From JANQPA01 sp964548175 (GTDB lineage: Bacteria; Bacteroidota; Bacteroidia; Chitinophagales; Saprospiraceae), in NCBI GenBank assembly GCA_964548175.1, contig CAZJQS010000016.1:1-64000 (forward strand): a stretch of DNA of 64,000 bases. Direction: 5' to 3'. The notes under the pieces were generated by a model that was given only the letters and a program-made list of their open reading frames with translations, did no database searches and had not been told where the DNA came from. Position 1 is the stretch's first letter. Every line of letters begins with the position of its first letter. The position numbers were made by a program, and so were the translations under genes. Below are positions 60,706-64,000 of the stretch, piece by piece.

Positions 60706-61614
60706 TCAGCAAAATTCATTGGTAAACCAATCTGCGCCGTTTTCAATGCCCTGTTCCAGGCCATTCTTGGTTAGCCAGTTGACGAAATCCTGAACGCGAT
60801 CGGGATCCATATGCCCCCAACTCTCTTCATCTCCATAATATCTGGCGGTATATTGCTGACTCTTCAGCAGGTCGATTGATCGACGATCATTTTCAGGTAC
60901 GAAGGGCGTCAGTATGTCCACGCTTTCCTGAGGATGTTCTTGTGCGTATAAAAAACCTTTTTTGGTTGCTTCTAAAAAAGCATCGATCACCAGACGATTC
61001 TTTTTAATGCGCTCCTCAGTCGTCATGATCACAGGAGAATACCCATAAGGAATACCCGATTTTCCCATTTTGAACACCCTAAGTTCTACCCCCTGAACTT
61101 CGGCAGCGATGCCTTCCCAATTGAGAAATATCCAGGTAGCATCCGCTTCTTCATTGAGCAAGGTATCCCAAATGCCCAATTTTTCGGGATAAATGACCTC
61201 AATTTCTCCCTTGCCCCCGTCGTTTTTTATCATTTGCCGGACGATGGTGTCTTCGTATCGGGCGTGATAGGAAGCATAGATCTTTCCATCCAGATCCCGT
61301 GGTCGCCGGATATCGCTTCCTTTTAGGACCACAATGGCGCTGACATCTTTTTGAAGCAAGGCAGCTACTGCCCTGGCCTCAACCTTATTAGCTTTGACAT
61401 TATAGCTGATGATGCTTTCTGAGGGCACAATAGCCAGGTCGGCTTCTCCTAATTCTACTTTTTTTGCCGGCGTTGTAGCGTAATTATCCTCTTCCGGACT
61501 GATGATCTCCACATCCAGGAAGTTTTCTTTGTAAAAACCCTTTTCGCGAGCCACAAAAAACCCAGTATGATTGGTGTTAGGTGTCCAGTCAAGTGCAAGT
61601 TTGATCGTTGGCAT
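60706..61614 (-). CDS. NMT1/THI5-like (SsuA-type) substrate-binding protein
   Basis: 302 residues. The opening KLALDWTPNTNHTGFFVAREKGFYKE is typical of NMT1/THI5-like proteins that bind thiamin pyrimidine precursors or similar compounds; a later segment GEADLAIVPSESIISY also fits. There is no signal peptide or lipobox, so it is not an obvious ABC-transporter binding protein, and no permease or ATPase gene is nearby. It may be a cytosolic enzyme-like member, as eukaryotic THI5 is, but the catalytic features of THI5 cannot be confirmed by eye. Single gene. Confidence 0.8.
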   Translation of the reverse strand: MPTIKLALDWTPNTNHTGFFVAREKGFYKENFLDVEIISPEEDNYATTPAKKVELGEADLAIVPSESIISYNVKANKVEARAVAALLQKDVSAIVVLKGSDIRRPRDLDGKIYASYHARYEDTIVRQMIKNDGGKGEIEVIYPEKLGIWDTLLNEEADATWIFLNWEGIAAEVQGVELRVFKMGKSGIPYGYSPVIMTTEERIKKNRLVIDAFLEATKKGFLYAQEHPQESVDILTPFVPENDRRSIDLLKSQQYTARYYGDEESWGHMDPDRVQDFVNWLTKNGLEQGIENGADWFTNEFC

Positions 61615-61883
61615 GTATTTCGTTTTTTTGAGGAAGGTACAAAATTAAATATACTTCTGTCTGAAAATAAAACACATCAGTGTTCACTTTCATGCACCCA
61701 CCACGCACTCAACCACCCAAAATAAGGTGATAATCAGCAACTAAACGGGGATGGCAAGATTTTTTGGACTGGCGCCGTGCATGAGTTTAATCCGCCGGAG
61801 AGATTTTCGCAGAACGGATACTACAGGAAGCAGCTCCGTCTGACCTTTAGGGCTGGGCTGTAGCTCCGCCTTATCTGGTATCG

Positions 61884-62633
61884 TTATATTTTTCGGTACC
61901 AATCTCGTAGGCGGACCTCAACTTCGTCCGTCCCTTCGGTCACCAGTTGTTTGAATTTTTCAACATCGCTAAACCCATTGCTTCCCCTGAAGTGGTAGGG
62001 GTACATCACCTCAGGCTTAAAATCCAGAACGGCGGAAGCCGCCTGTTCTATATCCATGGTATAAGGCAGGTTCATACAGACAAAAGCGACATCGATATTG
62101 CTCAATTGTCTCATTTCAGGGATATCCTCCGTATCTCCGGATACATAAAGACGCTTTCCGCCGAGCGTGATCACATAACCGTTGCCCCAGCCTTTGGGAT
62201 GCCTGGAATCCTCGGTTTCAGGAAGATTGTACATAGGAACAGCCGCTACGACGACGGATTCCCATTTTTTCTCCTCCCCATTTTTCAAAGGCCAAATCTC
62301 TTTGGAGGTAATATTTCCAATATCTTCGATCACAGACTCCGGTGCTATCAAAATCGTGTTACTCAGATTGAGTTGTTCCAAAGTAGACTGATTGAGGTGA
62401 TCACCGTGTTTGTGGGTGATCAACACCAGGTCGGCATCCGGAAGATCAGCAAAACGCTCGGCGCCGCCGTAAGGATCGACGTAAATGGTTTTGCCGTTCC
62501 ATTGAAAGACGACCGTTCCATGGAAAATGGGCGTTACGGTGATGTCTCCTTTTTCGGCAGGTATTTTGTCGGTCTGAGCATCAAGCGTCAGCCCTAAAAG
62601 GATAGATACGGCAATTAATGTGTGCTTCATCAT
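61884..62633 (-). CDS. Exported MBL-fold metallo-hydrolase (UPF0173-like)
   Basis: 249 residues with signal peptide (about 1-19). The zinc motif HKHGDH is at 74-79, preceded by YVDPYGGAERFADLPDADLVLIT, and the further metal ligands are in SGDTEDIPEM and YPYHFRGSNG. The family resembles UPF0173 and related metal-dependent hydrolases that may act on lactones or phosphodiesters. It probably works in the periplasm. It stands alone on the - strand; the 268 bases between it and the previous gene contain nothing I can support. Confidence 0.85.
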   Translation of the reverse strand: MMKHTLIAVSILLGLTLDAQTDKIPAEKGDITVTPIFHGTVVFQWNGKTIYVDPYGGAERFADLPDADLVLITHKHGDHLNQSTLEQLNLSNTILIAPESVIEDIGNITSKEIWPLKNGEEKKWESVVVAAVPMYNLPETEDSRHPKGWGNGYVITLGGKRLYVSGDTEDIPEMRQLSNIDVAFVCMNLPYTMDIEQAASAVLDFKPEVMYPYHFRGSNGFSDVEKFKQLVTEGTDEVEVRLRDWYRKI

Positions 62634-62767
62634 TTAAATTTTTACCATCAGGAATTTTCCAACTACTAAACAGAAGGAAAGTGAGATGGTTTAATCGTGA
62701 AAACTCTTGATTACAGCCCTATTTTTTTAGAGATCATACAACATATTAAAATCAAAAGAATTTGATC

Positions 62768-62810
62768 TGGGGCTGTGTAAAAAGTCCTTCGCCCTTTTTC
62801 CACAACCCCA
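62768..62810. repeat. Mini hairpin related to element A ends
   Basis: TGGGGCTGTGTAAAAAG (62768-62784) is complementary, with two mismatches, to CTTTTTCCACAACCCCA (62794-62810). The sequence equals the outer end of family A (GTTGTGTAAAAAGTC) joined directly to its inverse. It lies just after the stop of the TonB-dependent receptor gene. Confidence 0.5.
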
Positions 62811-62822
62811 GCATATCTAAAT

Positions 62823-64000
62823 TCAAAACTGCGCCCGCATAGCAATGATCAAATTCCTGCCCGGCGCCACAATGCCCGAACTGTAAGGCCGATACCGCAA
62901 ATCCGTCAGGTTTTCCAATCCGGCGGTAATCGACAAAGACGAATTCAATTGATACAAAGCCTTGAAATTTAACGTTATCCAACCGGGTGAATAGGGATTG
63001 CCTTCATCGTCAACGGCATAGATAAAGTCTTTGCTACGCTCTTCCGGGGGAAGATCCTCAAAAGCGATCTCACCGCTATACATGGCATAGCACTGAAGGT
63101 CCAGCTTTTTGATGGAGTAACTCAAGCGCGTTACGCCAAACCAGGGAGCTGCATGGCGAGAGGGACTAGTTGTGCCGTCATCCAACTCTTCCTCCCCCTT
63201 TTGCCAGTTGAACCTGGACAACAAGCTCCATCCGGCAGGCAGCTTCACTTCAATGCCTGCCTGAAGGCCGTATACCCGAGCGACCGCCGCATTCTGGATG
63301 GCCTGGACCTGGCTGAGTTCGCCATCGTAGAGAATACTGTCCTGTCCGTTCAACTGGAAATTCCTCCTGACCATAGCATTATCCAGAATGGTGTAAAAGC
63401 CCGTCAGATCAACTTTAACCGTATTGTCGAATATCTTGTTAATGCCAATTTCTGCATTGTAAGCATATTCCGCTTCCAGATCAGGATTGGGCACGACTAC
63501 AGAGCCGGGCTCTGAATCGAACACCTTTCCGATATCGTCCACATTAGGCGAGCGAAAACCCGAGGACAAGTTGGCGCTAATCGCCAGATCGTCATTCCGG
63601 GAATAGACAAAGCCCAGGCTTCCCGTCAACGCGCCGTTATTTATGCTGGCCTGGCTGTCGGGGAAGGGATAAAAGTCGAGGTTGTTACTAAAATCGGCAT
63701 CCAGCAAAAACTGATTATAGCGAAGGCCCGATTGCAGCTTCCAGTGGTCAGAAAATTCGTGGTTCAACACTAAATAGGCCGCATAAGAAGACCAATCGGA
63801 CTGAGGATAACGGGACGGTCCTTTCCGGACCTGTCCGCTGTCGATGTCCTCATCCCTGCCGGTAGAATTCACTTGGTTGACCACACCTTCCAGTCCGTAG
63901 TAAAGCTTGGTTCGTGGAGCCAGTGTTTTGGTAAAATCCACATTAGCGGACAGCGCATCGACCTGTTCGATCCGGGTACTCCTTTCGGTGCTCTGAAAGT
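62823..64000 (-). CDS. TonB-dependent outer-membrane receptor, C-terminal part (runs off the window)
   Basis: The frame is open from the right edge; the visible 392 or so residues are the barrel of a TonB-dependent receptor with alternating aromatic strands (FVYSRNDDLAISANLSSGFRSPNVDDIGKV, a typical mid-barrel motif, and SLSITAGLENLTDLRYRPYSSGI...). It ends in RNLIIAMRAQF, a C-terminal aromatic signature of outer-membrane beta-barrels. It carries iron-siderophore, vitamin or oligosaccharide uptake; the ligand is not evident. The plug domain lies outside the window. The segment FRSPNVDDIGK fits haem/siderophore-type receptors. Confidence 0.88.
   Translation of the reverse strand, partial: FQSTERSTRIEQVDALSANVDFTKTLAPRTKLYYGLEGVVNQVNSTGRDEDIDSGQVRKGPSRYPQSDWSSYAAYLVLNHEFSDHWKLQSGLRYNQFLLDADFSNNLDFYPFPDSQASINNGALTGSLGFVYSRNDDLAISANLSSGFRSPNVDDIGKVFDSEPGSVVVPNPDLEAEYAYNAEIGINKIFDNTVKVDLTGFYTILDNAMVRRNFQLNGQDSILYDGELSQVQAIQNAAVARVYGLQAGIEVKLPAGWSLLSRFNWQKGEEELDDGTTSPSRHAAPWFGVTRLSYSIKKLDLQCYAMYSGEIAFEDLPPEERSKDFIYAVDDEGNPYSPGWITLNFKALYQLNSSLSITAGLENLTDLRYRPYSSGIVAPGRNLIIAMRAQF

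Noticed and set aside
1..64000. tRNA, rRNA, ssrA RNA or riboswitch
   Set aside because: No cloverleaf, rRNA segment or riboswitch consensus was recognised by eye; a covariance-model scan could still find a diverged one.

Overview
The window looks like a chromosomal segment of a member of the Bacteroidota, most likely of the Saprospiria type. The evidence is a protein with a C-terminal type IX secretion (Por) sorting domain, a TonB-dependent receptor, many lipobox lipoproteins, an ECF sigma factor paired with a membrane/beta-barrel partner, DUF547, DUF6544 and DUF6567-type proteins, a separately encoded topoisomerase IV pair, and start sites without strong Shine-Dalgarno sequences. I see no rRNA, tRNA, CRISPR array, prophage or integrase. 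The assignment to Saprospiria is inference.

Layout. 0-5 kb: a HAD phosphatase, alanine racemase, a cytochrome c-fused PQQ sugar dehydrogenase and an MpaB/DUF2236 protein whose apparent N-terminus is supplied by a palindromic repeat element. 5-9.4 kb: a lysophospholipase-like hydrolase, a possible 27-residue ORF, a TauD/clavaminate-type dioxygenase and a membrane-anchored MutS-like ATPase. 9.4-16 kb: an ScfR-like regulator coupled to a YbjQ protein, smpB, a DUF547 lipoprotein, a second hydrolase, and an ECF sigma factor with a predicted envelope-spanning anti-sigma/beta-barrel protein. 16-21 kb: parC, a decayed membrane-protein gene split by a 203-bp MITE-like element, a gamma-carbonic anhydrase and two conserved unknowns. 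21-28 kb: a secreted caspase-like protein, two small envelope proteins and a 1499-residue T9SS cargo made of about 25 two-cysteine repeats. 28-43 kb: a CoA-transferase, two tricorn-like proteases, a sensor-like membrane protein, lon and parE. 43-48 kb: Hsp20, a Rieske/FAD oxidoreductase with an SRPBCC remnant upstream, and a beta-lactamase-fold hydrolase. 48-64 kb: three CocE/NonD alpha/beta hydrolases, an Old-Yellow-type flavoenzyme, two membrane proteins (one DUF6544), a DUF3300-like/DUF4136 pair, an NMT1/THI5-like binding protein, an MBL-fold hydrolase and the end of a TonB-dependent receptor.

The genes are mainly housekeeping (translation rescue, protein quality control, topology, cell wall alanine) mixed with envelope and scavenging functions (peptidases, hydrolases, sugar dehydrogenase, receptor). 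The most unusual content lies in three places: (i) several families of 120-206 bp palindromic, transposase-less intergenic elements, one with a clear target-site duplication inside a pseudogene and one with compensatory changes between copies; (ii) the sigma factor/trans-envelope barrel pair; (iii) the caspase-like gene cluster next to the giant cysteine-repeat secreted protein. A recurring detail is that terminator palindromes between convergent genes pair the two stop codons with each other, so both proteins end in mirrored residues.
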